Origin: Serinibacter arcticus
GTDB lineage: Bacteria; Actinomycetota; Actinomycetes; Actinomycetales; Beutenbergiaceae
Reading direction: 5' to 3'
Length of the DNA: 64,000 nucleotides
Assembly (NCBI RefSeq): GCF_003121705.1
Contig: NZ_PYHR01000002.1
Span: 62,001-126,000, forward strand
Part shown: piece by piece, positions 16,025 to 25,567 of the stretch
How the letters are laid out: each line of letters opens with the position of its first letter
How positions within the stretch are numbered: position 1 is the first letter of the stretch
Translations under genes and position numbers: made by a program
The notes under the pieces: model-generated
Databases searched by the model: none
The model's input: the letters and a program-made list of their open reading frames with translations, nothing else
Told to the model about the DNA's origin: nothing

Positions 16025-16939
16025 GTGCCCGAGCTGCCCGAGGTCGAGACCGTCCGCGCCGGGCTGGAGTCCCACGTCGTGGGCCGCCGGATCGTCGCCG
16101 TCGAGGCACCGTCCGGCCGCGCCGTCCGCCGCAGCTTCGGCGGCGCCCCGCACCTGACCGGCTCGCTGCCCGGCGCCGTCGCCACCGCCGCGGTCCGTCG
16201 CGGCAAGTTCGCCTGGCTCGTGCTCGAACGGCCCGACCAGATCGACCACGCCCACCGCTCCGCGCTCCTCTTCCACCTCGGCATGAGCGGCCAGCTCCTC
16301 GTGCGCTCCGAGCCGCCACCGCAGACGCCGCGCCACCTCGCCGCGCGGCTGACATTCGAGGACGACGGCGTGCTCGACTTCGTCGACCAGCGCACCTTCG
16401 GCTACCTCGCGCTGGACGCGCTCGTCCCGACGGCGGACGGAGGCCCCGGCGGCGACGCGGGGGCGGGCACGGCGGGCGCCGAGCTCCCCGTGCAGGTCGC
16501 CCACATCGCACGCGACCTCCTCGACCCGACCCTCGACGTTCCCGCGCTCGTGCGGCGCCTGCGCACACGCCGGACGACGATCAAACGTGCGCTGCTGGAC
16601 CAGACCCTGGTCTCCGGCGTCGGGAACATCTACGCGGACGAGGCCCTCTGGCGCGCCCGGGTGCACCCCGAGCGCGCGCTGAACGAGATGGCCGCCGTCA
16701 CCGTGCGCCGCGTGCTGGACAGCGCGGCCGAGGTGATGCGGTCGGCGCTCGTGCAGGGTGGGACGTCGTTCGACGCGCTGTACGTGAACGTCAACGGAGC
16801 GTCGGGCTACTTCGACCGCTCGCTGGCCGTCTACGGCCAGGAGGGGCGGGACTGCCCGCGCTGCGGCGCCCGCATCGTCCGCCTCGCGTTCGCGAACCGC
16901 TCCTCGCACCTCTGCCCGCGCTGCCAGCGCGTGCGCTGA
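16025..16939 (+). CDS. mutM: Formamidopyrimidine-DNA glycosylase
   Basis: MutM/Fpg excises 8-oxoguanine and opened purines. The 304-residue protein starts with PELPEVETV after the initiator, giving the catalytic Pro and Glu. It has the RRGKFAWL lysine loop, the H2TH region LDQTLVSGVGNIYADEALW, and a C-terminal zinc finger CPRC-x16-CPRC. An alanine/glycine-rich insert (TADGGPGGDAGAGTAG) near residue 145 is longer than in E. coli. GTG starts 1 nt after the rnc stop. Confidence 0.96.
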   Translation: MPELPEVETVRAGLESHVVGRRIVAVEAPSGRAVRRSFGGAPHLTGSLPGAVATAAVRRGKFAWLVLERPDQIDHAHRSALLFHLGMSGQLLVRSEPPPQTPRHLAARLTFEDDGVLDFVDQRTFGYLALDALVPTADGGPGGDAGAGTAGAELPVQVAHIARDLLDPTLDVPALVRRLRTRRTTIKRALLDQTLVSGVGNIYADEALWRARVHPERALNEMAAVTVRRVLDSAAEVMRSALVQGGTSFDALYVNVNGASGYFDRSLAVYGQEGRDCPRCGARIVRLAFANRSSHLCPRCQRVR

Positions 16940-17011
16940 GGCCCGAGCACGCGCCAGGGTCGGCCGCCGATCCGGCTGACCACGAATCGCTCGACCGGTA
17001 CTGTCGCAGGC

Positions 17012-17647
17012 GTGAGCCAACCGACATCCGTCATGATCGTCGACGACCACGAGGTCGTCCGTCGGGGCATCGCCGACGTCGTCGCCGCCGCCGAGGGGCT
17101 CGAGGTCGTCGCCGAGGCCGGGACGGTCGCCGACGCCGGTCGTCGGGGTGGTCTGCTCAAGCCCGCCGTCGCACTCGTGGACCTCCAGCTCCCCGACGGG
17201 ACCGGCATCGACGTCATCCGCGCGCTGGCGACGTCCTCGCCCGAGACCCGCTGCATCGTGCTGACCTCGTTCGACGACGACGACGCCGTCGCGATGGCCG
17301 TCGAGGCGGGCGCCAGGGCGTTCGTGCTCAAGACGGTGCGCGGCGCGGAGATCGTCGACGTCGTGCGGGCCGTCGCCGCCGGCCGGGTCCTGCTGGACGA
17401 GCGCACCCTCACGCGGCGTCGGCAGGCGCACCCCGACCCGACGGCGTCGCTGACGGCCAGCGAGACGAAGGTGCTCGACCTGGTCGCCACGGGGATGACG
17501 AACCGCGACATCGCCGACCAGCTCGGGCTCGCCGAGAAGACGGTGAAGAACCACGTCACCTCGATGCTCGCCAAGCTCGGCCTCTCGCGCCGCACCCAGG
17601 TCATCGCCTGGGTCGCGAGCCAGCACACGACGACCTGGCGCTCCTGA
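17012..17647 (+). CDS. NarL/LuxR-family response regulator, DosR-like
   Basis: The 211-residue protein has an N-terminal receiver (VDDHEVVRRGI; phosphoryl-acceptor D57 in VDLQLPDG; LTSF; LKT) and a C-terminal LuxR-type helix-turn-helix (LTASETKVLDLVATGMTNRD, KTVKNHVTSMLAKLGLSRRT). It is similar in layout to M. tuberculosis DosR/DevR. The partner kinase is encoded convergently 33 bp downstream. TACTGT 7 nt before the GTG suggests leaderless, possibly independent, expression. Confidence 0.88.
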   Translation: MSQPTSVMIVDDHEVVRRGIADVVAAAEGLEVVAEAGTVADAGRRGGLLKPAVALVDLQLPDGTGIDVIRALATSSPETRCIVLTSFDDDDAVAMAVEAGARAFVLKTVRGAEIVDVVRAVAAGRVLLDERTLTRRRQAHPDPTASLTASETKVLDLVATGMTNRDIADQLGLAEKTVKNHVTSMLAKLGLSRRTQVIAWVASQHTTTWRS

Positions 17648-17680
17648 CCCCGGCGGCGTCACCCGACCCCTGCGCCGGCG

Positions 17681-19351
17681 TCAGCCGATCCACGCCTCCC
17701 ACACCAGCACCGAGCCGCCGTCGGGCCCGGGGGAGAGCTTCGCGTTCCCGGCGTGGTCCTCGGCGCGACCGGTGAGGTTGGCCAGCCCGCTGCGGCGGTG
17801 CGAGGCAGGGTCGGGCCCGCGACCGTCGTCGACGACCGCCACCCGGACGGTGCGCGCGGCGACCTCGATCTCGACCCGGGCGCCGGTCGCCTGGGCGTGA
17901 CGCGCCACGTTGGACAGGCCCTCGCGGACCACGGCGACGACGTCGTCGCCCAGCCGCACGCCGAGCCGGGCGTCGAGCTCGACGGACTCCTCACCCGCCG
18001 GGTCCACCGCCTCCAGCAGCACGCCGTCCAGGCGCAGGAGCACGGACGGCGCGAAGCCGAGGCTCGCGCGGGCCAGCGACGTCTCGCGCACGAGGCGCTC
18101 CAGGACCGGCAGCTGCTCGTCCCGGTCGCGCAGCGAGCGCACGATGCCGCGGATCTGACGGACCCCCTCGTCGACGCCGTCGATCGCGTCCTCGAGCTCG
18201 CCGCGGAGCTCCTCCTGCCGGGGCGACCCGGCCAGCAGCCCCTTGGCGTGCTCGAGCCGCATGCCCGTGGCGAACAGCTGCTGGATGGCGAGGTCGTGCA
18301 GGTCGCGCGCGATCCGGTTGCGCTCCGTGAGCAGGGAGGAGACGTCCTCGGCGTGGCGGGCGGCGGCCAGCTTGAGGGCGAGGGCGGCCTGCGCGCCGAA
18401 GTCGTGCGCGACGGCGAGGTCCGCCTCGGTGAACGGCACCCGGCCCGGCAGCCGGAACAGGATGAGCACGCCGCCGACCGCCGCGCTCTCCTCCGACTCC
18501 GCGGCGCCGGCGAGCAGCGGGGCGTACAGCGCCCGCTCGAAGATCCGTGCGGGCTCGGCGAAGCGGTGGGCCTCGCGCGAGATCGAGTCGATCAGCAGGC
18601 CGGTCCCCGACGCCACGGTCTGCGCCGCGGGTCCGCCCGCGGGCAGGACCGCGCCGATGAGCCGCTGCGTGCCGGGCCCGTCGACGATCTCCACCACCCA
18701 GGCGTCGTCGAGGGAGGGGAGGACGATGGCGGCGCCGTCGGCGTCCGCGACCTCGCGGATGCGGTGCGCGACGAGCTGGAGCACGTCCTCCTCGTCCGAG
18801 CCCTCCAGGAGCTGCGTGGTGATCTCCTGCGAGACGGCGAGCCAGCGCTCGCGCACCTGGGACTGGCGGTACAGGTGGGCGTTGTTGATGGCGACGGCGG
18901 CCGCGGCCGCCAGCAGCTGGACCGTCTCGACGTCCTCGCGGGTGAAACCCCCGGCCTTCTCGGTGAGGTAGAGCCGCCCCAGCAGCGTGCTGCCCGCGAC
19001 GACCGGCACCCCGAGGAACGTGCGCATCATGGGGTGGCCGGGCGGGAAGCCGCCGAACGCGGGGTGCGTCGTGAGGTCGTCCAGGAGCAGGACGCCCTCG
19101 TCGGGCAGCGCGCCGAGCACGCCGGTGCCGCGGGGCGGGTGCCCGAGCGCCTGCTCGGTCTCGGCCGGCATGCCCTGCTGGACGAACGTCGTCGTCTCCC
19201 CGTAGGCGTCGAGCTCGCCGAGCGCCGCGTACGTGGCGCCCGTGTGCTCGGCGGCGTCGACGACGAGCTGCGCCAGCACGCGTTCGGCGTCGAGCTGGCC
19301 GGCGAGCCCGAGCAGCGTGGTGAGCAGGGCCGGGGTGACGGGGGTGCTCAT
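17681..19351 (-). CDS. GAF-GAF sensor histidine kinase, DosS/DevS-like
   Basis: The 556-residue kinase has two GAF domains (about residues 15-160 and 180-330), a HisKA_3 dimerisation motif RNRIARDLHDLAIQQLFATG near 350, and an HATPase (VVREGLSNVARHA; VVDDGRGPDP). GAF-A contains GFPPGHPMMRTFLGVPV; from my recall of M. tuberculosis DosS, whose H149 sits in FPPYHPPMRTFLGVPV, H106 here is the equivalent heme ligand. It is therefore a likely cytoplasmic heme O2/NO/CO or redox sensor acting on the convergent DosR-like regulator. The upstream start at 19411 was rejected as an arginine-rich artefact. Confidence 0.87.
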   Translation of the reverse strand: MSTPVTPALLTTLLGLAGQLDAERVLAQLVVDAAEHTGATYAALGELDAYGETTTFVQQGMPAETEQALGHPPRGTGVLGALPDEGVLLLDDLTTHPAFGGFPPGHPMMRTFLGVPVVAGSTLLGRLYLTEKAGGFTREDVETVQLLAAAAAVAINNAHLYRQSQVRERWLAVSQEITTQLLEGSDEEDVLQLVAHRIREVADADGAAIVLPSLDDAWVVEIVDGPGTQRLIGAVLPAGGPAAQTVASGTGLLIDSISREAHRFAEPARIFERALYAPLLAGAAESEESAAVGGVLILFRLPGRVPFTEADLAVAHDFGAQAALALKLAAARHAEDVSSLLTERNRIARDLHDLAIQQLFATGMRLEHAKGLLAGSPRQEELRGELEDAIDGVDEGVRQIRGIVRSLRDRDEQLPVLERLVRETSLARASLGFAPSVLLRLDGVLLEAVDPAGEESVELDARLGVRLGDDVVAVVREGLSNVARHAQATGARVEIEVAARTVRVAVVDDGRGPDPASHRRSGLANLTGRAEDHAGNAKLSPGPDGGSVLVWEAWIG

Positions 19352-19744
19352 GCGGATCCGATCTCGAGGACGGCGTCGGCGGCGGCCGCGACGGCGTGGC
19401 GCAGCGGGCACGGATCGAGCGGCGTCACGAGTTCAGGGTGCCACGACGGCTCCCCGCCCCGGCGCGCCGCAGCGGGGGTCGCCACCCGGGGCGGGGCTCC
19501 TGTGCGATACTGGCCGAGGCCGGTTGGGGCACACCTCCCACCGGTCCGACGACGGCTCCGTCCCACCTCGGCCGCCTCGCACCGCCACGTCGGCGTCGTG
19601 CGGCGACGCTGGTGACGTGCAGACGACGTCGGTCCCACCTGGGGCGACACAAGACTTCCGGTGCCGGGCTGCTCGCCCGGTTCCGATCAACACGTGCACG
19701 GGTCACCGACTGGTGTGGCGGTCCTCGTGGGCATGGAGCCTCAC
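19352..19744. other. Non-coding gap between sensor kinase and rne, probably the rne leader
   Basis: This 390-bp stretch separates the divergent kinase and rne genes. It should contain both promoters. A GATACT box at 19506-19511 could be the rne -10, giving a 5' leader of over 200 nt. RNase E leaders are often long and used for autoregulation, but I see no recognised RNA motif and no convincing small ORF here. Confidence 0.4.
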
Positions 19745-22700
19745 ATGGCACTCGACAACGACAGCAACGCCACCTCCGTGAGCGGGGAGACCCCCGCCGC
19801 CGAGAAGCCCAAGCGCCGCGCACCGCGCCGCGCCACCCGCGGCGTCGTCACCCCCGACGAGAAGGCCGCGGCGGCGGAGACCGCTCCGGCCGCGCCGCCC
19901 GCCCCCGCGGCGGAGCCCGCCCCCGCGCAGGCCCCCGCCGAGACCTCGGCTCCGGCCGACGTCCCGCCGGCGGCCCCGACCACCCGCAAGCGCGCCCCGC
20001 GTCGGGCGAGCACGGCCTCCGTCGTCACGCCCGCCGAGGCGCCCGCCGAGCCGGTCGTGGCGGCTGAGCCCGCCGCTCCCGCGGTCGAGGAGCCCGCCGC
20101 CGAGCCGGCGCCGAAGACCCGCACCCGCAAGTCCCGCGCGAAGGCCCCCGTCGAGCCGACCGCCGAGGTCGCGACCGAGGCCGCCCCGGAGCCGACCCCG
20201 GCCGACGCCGAGCCCGCGGCCCCCGTCAAGAAGCCCCGCAAGTCCCGCGCGAAGAAGGTCGTCGCCGAGGAGGCGCCCGCCGAGACCGCCCAGGCCACCG
20301 AGACCGTCCAGGCCGACGAGCCCGCCCCGGCCGACGAGCCGGCCGAGTCCACCTCGTTCAGCCCGGTCTCCCCGTTCTCCGCCACCCGCGTGGCACCGGC
20401 CCCCGAGCGCGACCCCGAGCAGCGCATCGACGTCCTCGCCGCCTTCGGGCTCGGCACGGCCCCCGCTGCGCCGGCCGCGCCGGCCGCCGTGGACGCCGAC
20501 GACGAGCTCGACGAGGACGAGGACGCCGCGAGCGACGAGGAGGCGACCGAGGAGGTCGCCCCGCGTCTGCCCGCCACCGCGTTGCTGTTCCAGCCCCCGG
20601 CCCCGGCCCGCCGTCGTCGCCGTCGCACGGAGGACGCCGAGGAGACCACCGAGGCGAGCGTCGAGGCGCCGGCCGTCGACGCCGAGCCCGAGCCCGAGTC
20701 CGACGCTCCCGCCTCCGCCCGCGGTCGTGGCCGCCGCAGCGGCCGTCGTGGCGGTCGCCGCACGGACGCCGTCGAGCAGGCCGAGCCCGAGGAGGAGACC
20801 GAGGTCGCCGAGCCGGTCGAGGACGGCGCCGAGGACCAGGAGTCCGACGAGAACGAGGGTGCCGAGGGCACCGACGGCGAGCGCGACCAGGCCCGTCGCC
20901 GTCGCCGTCGTGGTGGTCGCGGCCGCAAGCGCCCCGCGACCGAGGACGCCGACGGCGAGACCGACGGCGCCGAGCGCGAGAGCGCCGGCGAGGCCGAGTC
21001 CGACGACGATGACGACACCGAGCAGCCCGAGGGCACGGACGGGGGCGAGGACGGCAGCGGCTCGTCGCGCCGCCGCCGTCGTCGTCGTGGACGCCGCGGC
21101 GACAGCGCGTCCGACGGTGCCGCCCCGGCGCCGGCCCGGGCCCGCGACGAGGTCACCGCGCTCAAGGGTTCGACGCGGCTGGAGGCCAAGCGCCTGCGCC
21201 GCCGCGAGGGCCGCGACGCCGGTCGTCGTCGCCAGATCATCACCGAGGCCGAGTTCCTCGCGCGCCGCGAGAGCGTCCAGCGCGACATGGTGGTGCGCGA
21301 GCGCGCCGGCATGATGCAGATCGCGGTCATGGAGGACGGGGTGCTCGTGGAGCACTACGTCGCCCAGGAGAAGCAGACCTCGATGGTCGGCAACGTCTAC
21401 CTCGGCCGCGTGCAGAACGTGCTCCCGAGCATGGAGGCCGCCTTCGTCGACCTCGGCAAGGGGCGGAACGCCGTCCTGTACGCCGGCGAGGTCAACTGGG
21501 AGGCCGCCGGCCTCGACGGTCAGCCGCGCCGCATCGAGCAGGCCCTGAAGTCGGGCGACCAGATCCTGGTCCAGGTGACCAAGGACCCGATCGGTCACAA
21601 GGGTGCCCGCCTGACGTCGCAGATCACGCTCGCCGGCCGCTACCTCGTCCTCGTGCCGAGCGGCGCGATGACCGGCATCTCGCGCAAGCTGCCCGAGAAC
21701 GAGCGCGCCCGACTCAAGAAGCTCCTCAAGGAGATCGTGCCCGCCGGCCAGGGCGTCATCGTGCGCACCGCCGCCGAGGGTGCCAGCGAGGAGGAGCTGC
21801 GTCGCGACGTCGAGCGCCTCACCGGCGAGTGGGCGGACATCTCCGCGCGCACCGCCGGCAAGAAGGTCTCGGCGCCCGCCCTCCTCAAGGGCGAGCCGGA
21901 GCTCGCGCTCCGCGTCGTCCGCGACGTCTTCAACGAGGACTTCAGCTCCCTCACGGTCGCCGGCAACGGCGCGTGGGAGACGATCTCCGGCTACGTCGCC
22001 GCCGTCGCCCCCGACCTCGCCGAGCGCCTGCACCACTGGGCCGGCCCCGAGGACGTCTTCGCGTCCAAGCGGATCGACGAGCAGCTGGCCAAGGGCATGG
22101 ACCGCAAGGTCTGGCTGCCGTCCGGCGGCTCGCTCGTCATCGACCGCACCGAGGCCATGACGGTCGTCGACGTCAACACCGGCAAGTTCACGGGCTCGGG
22201 TGGCACGCTCGAGGAGACCGTGACGCGGAACAACATCGAGGCGGCCGAGGAGATCGTGCGCCAGCTCCGGCTGCGCGACATCGGCGGCATCATCGTCGTC
22301 GACTTCATCGACATGGTGCTCGAGTCCAACCGCGACCTCGTGCTCCGTCGCCTCATCGAGTGCCTCGGTCGTGACCGCACGCGCCACCAGGTCGCCGAGG
22401 TCACGTCGCTCGGGCTCGTGCAGATGACGCGCAAGCGCGTCGGCCAGGGCCTGGTCGAGGCGTTCTCCACGCCGTGCGAGCACTGCCACGGGCGGGGCTT
22501 CATGGTCTCCTCCCAGCCGCACGCGCACGTCGAGGACGAGGTCGAGGTCGAGGAGACCGAGGCACCGCGCGGTCGTGGTCGGGGTCGTGGTCGCAGCGCG
22601 AGCCGTCCCACCGTCACGACGCCTGCCCCGGTCACCCCGCCCGTCGAGGTGGACCCGGCGGCCCGCGAGGCCGTGAAGGCCACGCTGGCCCAGATCGCCG

Positions 22701-22942
22701 CCGCGGCGCAGCACGCTCACGACCACGACCACGAGCACGACGCCGCCGAGGCCGGGTCGGAGCCGTCGGCCGACGTGGCCGAGGCCGTGGCGGTCGCCGA
22801 GGCCGAGGTCGAGACGGTCGAGGACGACGCGACCCTCGACGAGGCGCCGGTCGAGGTGGCCGACGCTGCCGATGTCGACGCCACCGAGAACGACTCCGCC
22901 GAGGATGAGCAGGCGACCACCGAGGACACCCCCTCCGCCTGA
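19745..22942 (+). CDS. rne: Ribonuclease E/G with long disordered arms
   Basis: The 1065-residue protein has a conserved core (about residues 500-920): an S1 RNA-binding domain (TSMVGNVYLGRVQNVLPSME), the DNase-I-like catalytic region (TVVDVNTGKFTG; GGIIVVDFIDM with catalytic Asp), and the zinc-link cysteines CEHCHGRG. The first 500 residues are Pro/Ala/Glu-rich with Arg patches ([16 protein letters not shown]), and the C-terminus has an RGRGRGR patch and a His-rich HAHDHDHEHD. These arms bind RNA and degradosome partners in relatives. ATG 19745 was chosen for its GGAG at 6 nt. It ends at a strong terminator. Confidence 0.95.
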   Translation: MALDNDSNATSVSGETPAAEKPKRRAPRRATRGVVTPDEKAAAAETAPAAPPAPAAEPAPAQAPAETSAPADVPPAAPTTRKRAPRRASTASVVTPAEAPAEPVVAAEPAAPAVEEPAAEPAPKTRTRKSRAKAPVEPTAEVATEAAPEPTPADAEPAAPVKKPRKSRAKKVVAEEAPAETAQATETVQADEPAPADEPAESTSFSPVSPFSATRVAPAPERDPEQRIDVLAAFGLGTAPAAPAAPAAVDADDELDEDEDAASDEEATEEVAPRLPATALLFQPPAPARRRRRRTEDAEETTEASVEAPAVDAEPEPESDAPASARGRGRRSGRRGGRRTDAVEQAEPEEETEVAEPVEDGAEDQESDENEGAEGTDGERDQARRRRRRGGRGRKRPATEDADGETDGAERESAGEAESDDDDDTEQPEGTDGGEDGSGSSRRRRRRRGRRGDSASDGAAPAPARARDEVTALKGSTRLEAKRLRRREGRDAGRRRQIITEAEFLARRESVQRDMVVRERAGMMQIAVMEDGVLVEHYVAQEKQTSMVGNVYLGRVQNVLPSMEAAFVDLGKGRNAVLYAGEVNWEAAGLDGQPRRIEQALKSGDQILVQVTKDPIGHKGARLTSQITLAGRYLVLVPSGAMTGISRKLPENERARLKKLLKEIVPAGQGVIVRTAAEGASEEELRRDVERLTGEWADISARTAGKKVSAPALLKGEPELALRVVRDVFNEDFSSLTVAGNGAWETISGYVAAVAPDLAERLHHWAGPEDVFASKRIDEQLAKGMDRKVWLPSGGSLVIDRTEAMTVVDVNTGKFTGSGGTLEETVTRNNIEAAEEIVRQLRLRDIGGIIVVDFIDMVLESNRDLVLRRLIECLGRDRTRHQVAEVTSLGLVQMTRKRVGQGLVEAFSTPCEHCHGRGFMVSSQPHAHVEDEVEVEETEAPRGRGRGRGRSASRPTVTTPAPVTPPVEVDPAAREAVKATLAQIAAAAQHAHDHDHEHDAAEAGSEPSADVAEAVAVAEAEVETVEDDATLDEAPVEVADAADVDATENDSAEDEQATTEDTPSA

Positions 22943-22959
22943 CGCCCGCGCACGAACGT

Positions 22960-22995
22960 CGACGCCCCCGGCACCTTCTGGTGCCGGGGGCGTCG
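22960..22995 (+). terminator. Terminator after rne
   Basis: CGACGCCCCCGGCACC (22960-22975) pairs perfectly over 16 bp with GGTGCCGGGGGCGTCG (22980-22995) across a TTCT loop. It lies between convergent rne and the 660-aa membrane protein gene. Confidence 0.9.
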
Positions 22996-23014
22996 CGCAT
23001 CTGCGGCGGGCCCG

Positions 23015-24997
23015 CTACGGCGTCGTGCGGCCCAGGCGTCGGTGCGTGAGCACGCTGATGACGGCGGCGCCGCCGTAGGTGAGCAGGAGCGTCGTCAGCG
23101 CCAGCCACTGCGAGCGGGCGGGGCCGGCGAGCGTGAGCAGCGCCGCGGGGGTGGAGACGAGCCCGAGGATGACCAGCGCCCGCGGACGAGGGCCGAAGGT
23201 CCTGTCGGCGGCGCCGCGCGATCCGCGCACGGCGTTCTCCTGCGCCAGCCGGGGGAGCGGCGGCGCCTCCTGCTCGGCGAGCTCGAGCCGGGCCGTCCGG
23301 GCGAACGCCTCGAGCTCCTCGTACCGCCCCGTGGGCGCCCACTCGGCGGCGGGCAGGACGGCGCGCCACCGGCCGCGGGCGTCCGAGAGCGCGAACCCCC
23401 AGGCGACGTCCGAGCTGAGCAGCCGGACCAGTCGGGTCACCCCGAGGTCGGCGTCCTGCGGGCCGGGCACCCACGTCTCGTGCCCCGAGGCCGAGCGGAC
23501 GACCAGGAAGCGCTCCGTCAGGGACAGCCGCGGTCGCCCCGGGGCGGCGGGGGAGTAGACGGCGAGACGGGTCGGTCGCGGGACGGCGTCGCGCAGCAGC
23601 GCCAGCAGCCAGGAGAGCCACGGCTCCGCCACGACGACGAGCGCGAGCAGCATGACGCCGACCTGGAACGCGTTGCGGCCACCGCCCGGCCAGATGACCA
23701 GCGGGGCGACGGCGAGCAGCCACGGCGCGGCGGGGCGCAGCCAGCCCGAGACGGCCGTCCCCGGACCGAGGTCGGTGTTCCACCAGCGGCGGCGCTGACG
23801 GCGTCGGATCGCCACGCGGGGGGCGAGCAGGTCGCGTCCGCGGTAGGGCTGGCGGTCCTCACCGGCGCGGACGCTCCCGTGGCCGTCGGCCGCGGCGGGC
23901 GGGTGGGCGACGCCGCGCAGCAGCGGGACGCCGATCGTCGTCGCGCCTCGGGTGAAGCCGAGCGACTGCAGTGCGTAGACGCCGCGTGCGGCGCCGAGCG
24001 GGAGGTCGCCCGCCGTGGAGTCGACCAGCGCCTGGTCGACGACGGTCGTGGCCTGGCTGGCCCAGTCCGAGACGGTGAGCGCGACCAGGCTGCGTCCGGC
24101 GGAGTCGAGCACGTGCACGGTGCCGAGCGGATCCTGCTCGAGATTCGCGGCCCAGCCCTCCTCGGGGGCCGAGACGGACTCGACCTCGCCCGTCACGGGC
24201 GGCGCGACCCAGAGGAGCGAGCCGATCGGGCTGCCCTGGCCGACGGAGATCCGACCGGCGGCCGAGACGATCTCGACGCGGCCGGGCGTGAAGCGCACCC
24301 GGGAGCGCAGGGCCCAGCGCCGCTGCGGCGCCGCGCGGCCCCCGGGGTAGAGCTCGACGTCGCCGCCGACCCCCGGCAGCTCGGGGGTGCCGGGGTGGCG
24401 CGTGGCGTGCAGGTGGGCGACGACGACGTCCGCGAGGCGTTCGACGCGCGCCGCGGCCAGGGCGACCTCCGCGAGCCACGGCACGACGGCGACGGCCGGG
24501 ACGCCGCGGCGCGGGACGGACCCCAGGGTGCGCACCGCCGTCGCGAGGCCGCCCAGCGTGGCGCGCATCGACTCCCGCAGGCCGTAGACGACCTCCGTGG
24601 AGGACGCGAGCGGCACGTCCAGGACCGCGGCCCCGAGCGGGGTGCGCGGCTCGAACGGGAAGGGCTGGGCGACGGTGGCGAAGGTGGGGAGGTCGGAGAT
24701 CACGGTGTCGGCGACCATCCGGGCCGCGAGCTCCAGCTGCTCGTTCGCGTAGACGAAGGCCTCGTTGAGGTCGGCGTCCACGCCGGCCGTGATCTCGACG
24801 GCGTCCGCGCCGGCGAGCAGGGCCGTCCGCACGGCCTCGACGGCGGCCGTGATGGGGTCGCCCCCGAGGGCGAGGAGACGGGTCGCGGGTCCGGCGACCG
24901 TGCCGCGGGGCTCGACGGGGGGCAGCGGTGCCGTCGCCGGCCGGGTGACCCTGGCGGCGAACCGGCGCGCGGTCGAGGTGGGGGCGGTGGCAGTCAT
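23015..24997 (-). CDS. Unknown 660-residue membrane protein
   Basis: I do not recognise the family. The first 420 residues look soluble and domain-like (LLALGGDPITAAVEAVRTAL; EITAGVDADLNEAFVYANEQ). Two hydrophobic spans follow near 430-480 (PWLLAVAPLVIWP; FQVGVMLLALVVV), then a roughly 130-residue soluble stretch, and two more spans at the C-terminus. The ATG at 24997 gives the domain start after a low-complexity upstream extension; TACTGT lies about 8 nt before it, suggesting a leaderless mRNA. It is divergent from rplU, and convergent with rne across the terminator. No catalytic motif is obvious. Confidence 0.75.
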   Translation of the reverse strand: MTATAPTSTARRFAARVTRPATAPLPPVEPRGTVAGPATRLLALGGDPITAAVEAVRTALLAGADAVEITAGVDADLNEAFVYANEQLELAARMVADTVISDLPTFATVAQPFPFEPRTPLGAAVLDVPLASSTEVVYGLRESMRATLGGLATAVRTLGSVPRRGVPAVAVVPWLAEVALAAARVERLADVVVAHLHATRHPGTPELPGVGGDVELYPGGRAAPQRRWALRSRVRFTPGRVEIVSAAGRISVGQGSPIGSLLWVAPPVTGEVESVSAPEEGWAANLEQDPLGTVHVLDSAGRSLVALTVSDWASQATTVVDQALVDSTAGDLPLGAARGVYALQSLGFTRGATTIGVPLLRGVAHPPAAADGHGSVRAGEDRQPYRGRDLLAPRVAIRRRQRRRWWNTDLGPGTAVSGWLRPAAPWLLAVAPLVIWPGGGRNAFQVGVMLLALVVVAEPWLSWLLALLRDAVPRPTRLAVYSPAAPGRPRLSLTERFLVVRSASGHETWVPGPQDADLGVTRLVRLLSSDVAWGFALSDARGRWRAVLPAAEWAPTGRYEELEAFARTARLELAEQEAPPLPRLAQENAVRGSRGAADRTFGPRPRALVILGLVSTPAALLTLAGPARSQWLALTTLLLTYGGAAVISVLTHRRLGRTTP

Positions 24998-25077
24998 CCC
25001 TGGCACAGTACCCAAGGGGGCGACGACCGAGCGGGCCGGTCGTGCGGCGGGTCCGGCAGGCACGGTGCGTGGTGCAT

Positions 25078-25106
25078 TTGACCCGTGGCGTCGGCGTGCG
25101 TAATCT
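25078..25106 (+). promoter_or_regulatory. Promoter of rplU-rpmA
   Basis: TTGACC (25078-25083) and TAATCT (25101-25106) with exactly 17 bp between form a strong housekeeping promoter. The transcript would start near 25113, giving an L21 leader of about 110 nt, which contains GC-rich stem-forming sequence and may hold ribosomal-protein feedback control. Confidence 0.75.
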
Positions 25107-25223
25107 TGACTGTCGGCGTGTGCGGGACTGCGCGCGCCTGAAGGCCCAAGCTGCTGCTTTCCCCTCGGGTGGTCCGTCCGCCCGCTGGTTGACGTGCAGC
25201 AGTCCGATGAGGAGAGATGCAAC

Positions 25224-25532
25224 GTGGTTTACGCGATCGTCAAGATGAGCGGCCGTCAGGAGAAGGTGGCCGTCGGTGACATCGTCGTCGGCAACCGGGT
25301 TCAGGGAGGTGTCGGCGACACCATCGAGCTGACCCCGATCCTCCTTGTCGACGGCGAGAAGGTGACCTCGGCGGCCAAGGAGCTGGCCAAGGTCAAGGTC
25401 TCCGCCGAGATCGTTCGGGACGAGAAGGGCCCGAAGATCGTCATCATGAAGTACAAGAACAAGACCGGCTACCGCAAGCGCCAGGGACACCGTCAGCCCC
25501 TGACCCGCTTCAAGGTCACCTCGATCGCCTGA
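25224..25532 (+). CDS. rplU: 50S ribosomal protein L21
   Basis: The 102-residue L21 begins [19 protein letters not shown] and ends with [19 protein letters not shown], the normal length. The GTG start at 25224 follows GAGGAGA. It is the first gene of rplU-rpmA; rpmA begins 35 nt later. Confidence 0.97.
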   Translation: MVYAIVKMSGRQEKVAVGDIVVGNRVQGGVGDTIELTPILLVDGEKVTSAAKELAKVKVSAEIVRDEKGPKIVIMKYKNKTGYRKRQGHRQPLTRFKVTSIA

Positions 25533-25567
25533 GCCTTCAGGCTCCCTATCTGAAAGGAGTGTGCGTC

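Noticed and set aside
19661-19744. Earlier start for RNase E
   Set aside because: The extra 28 residues look like translated leader; ATG 19745 has GGAG at 6 nt.
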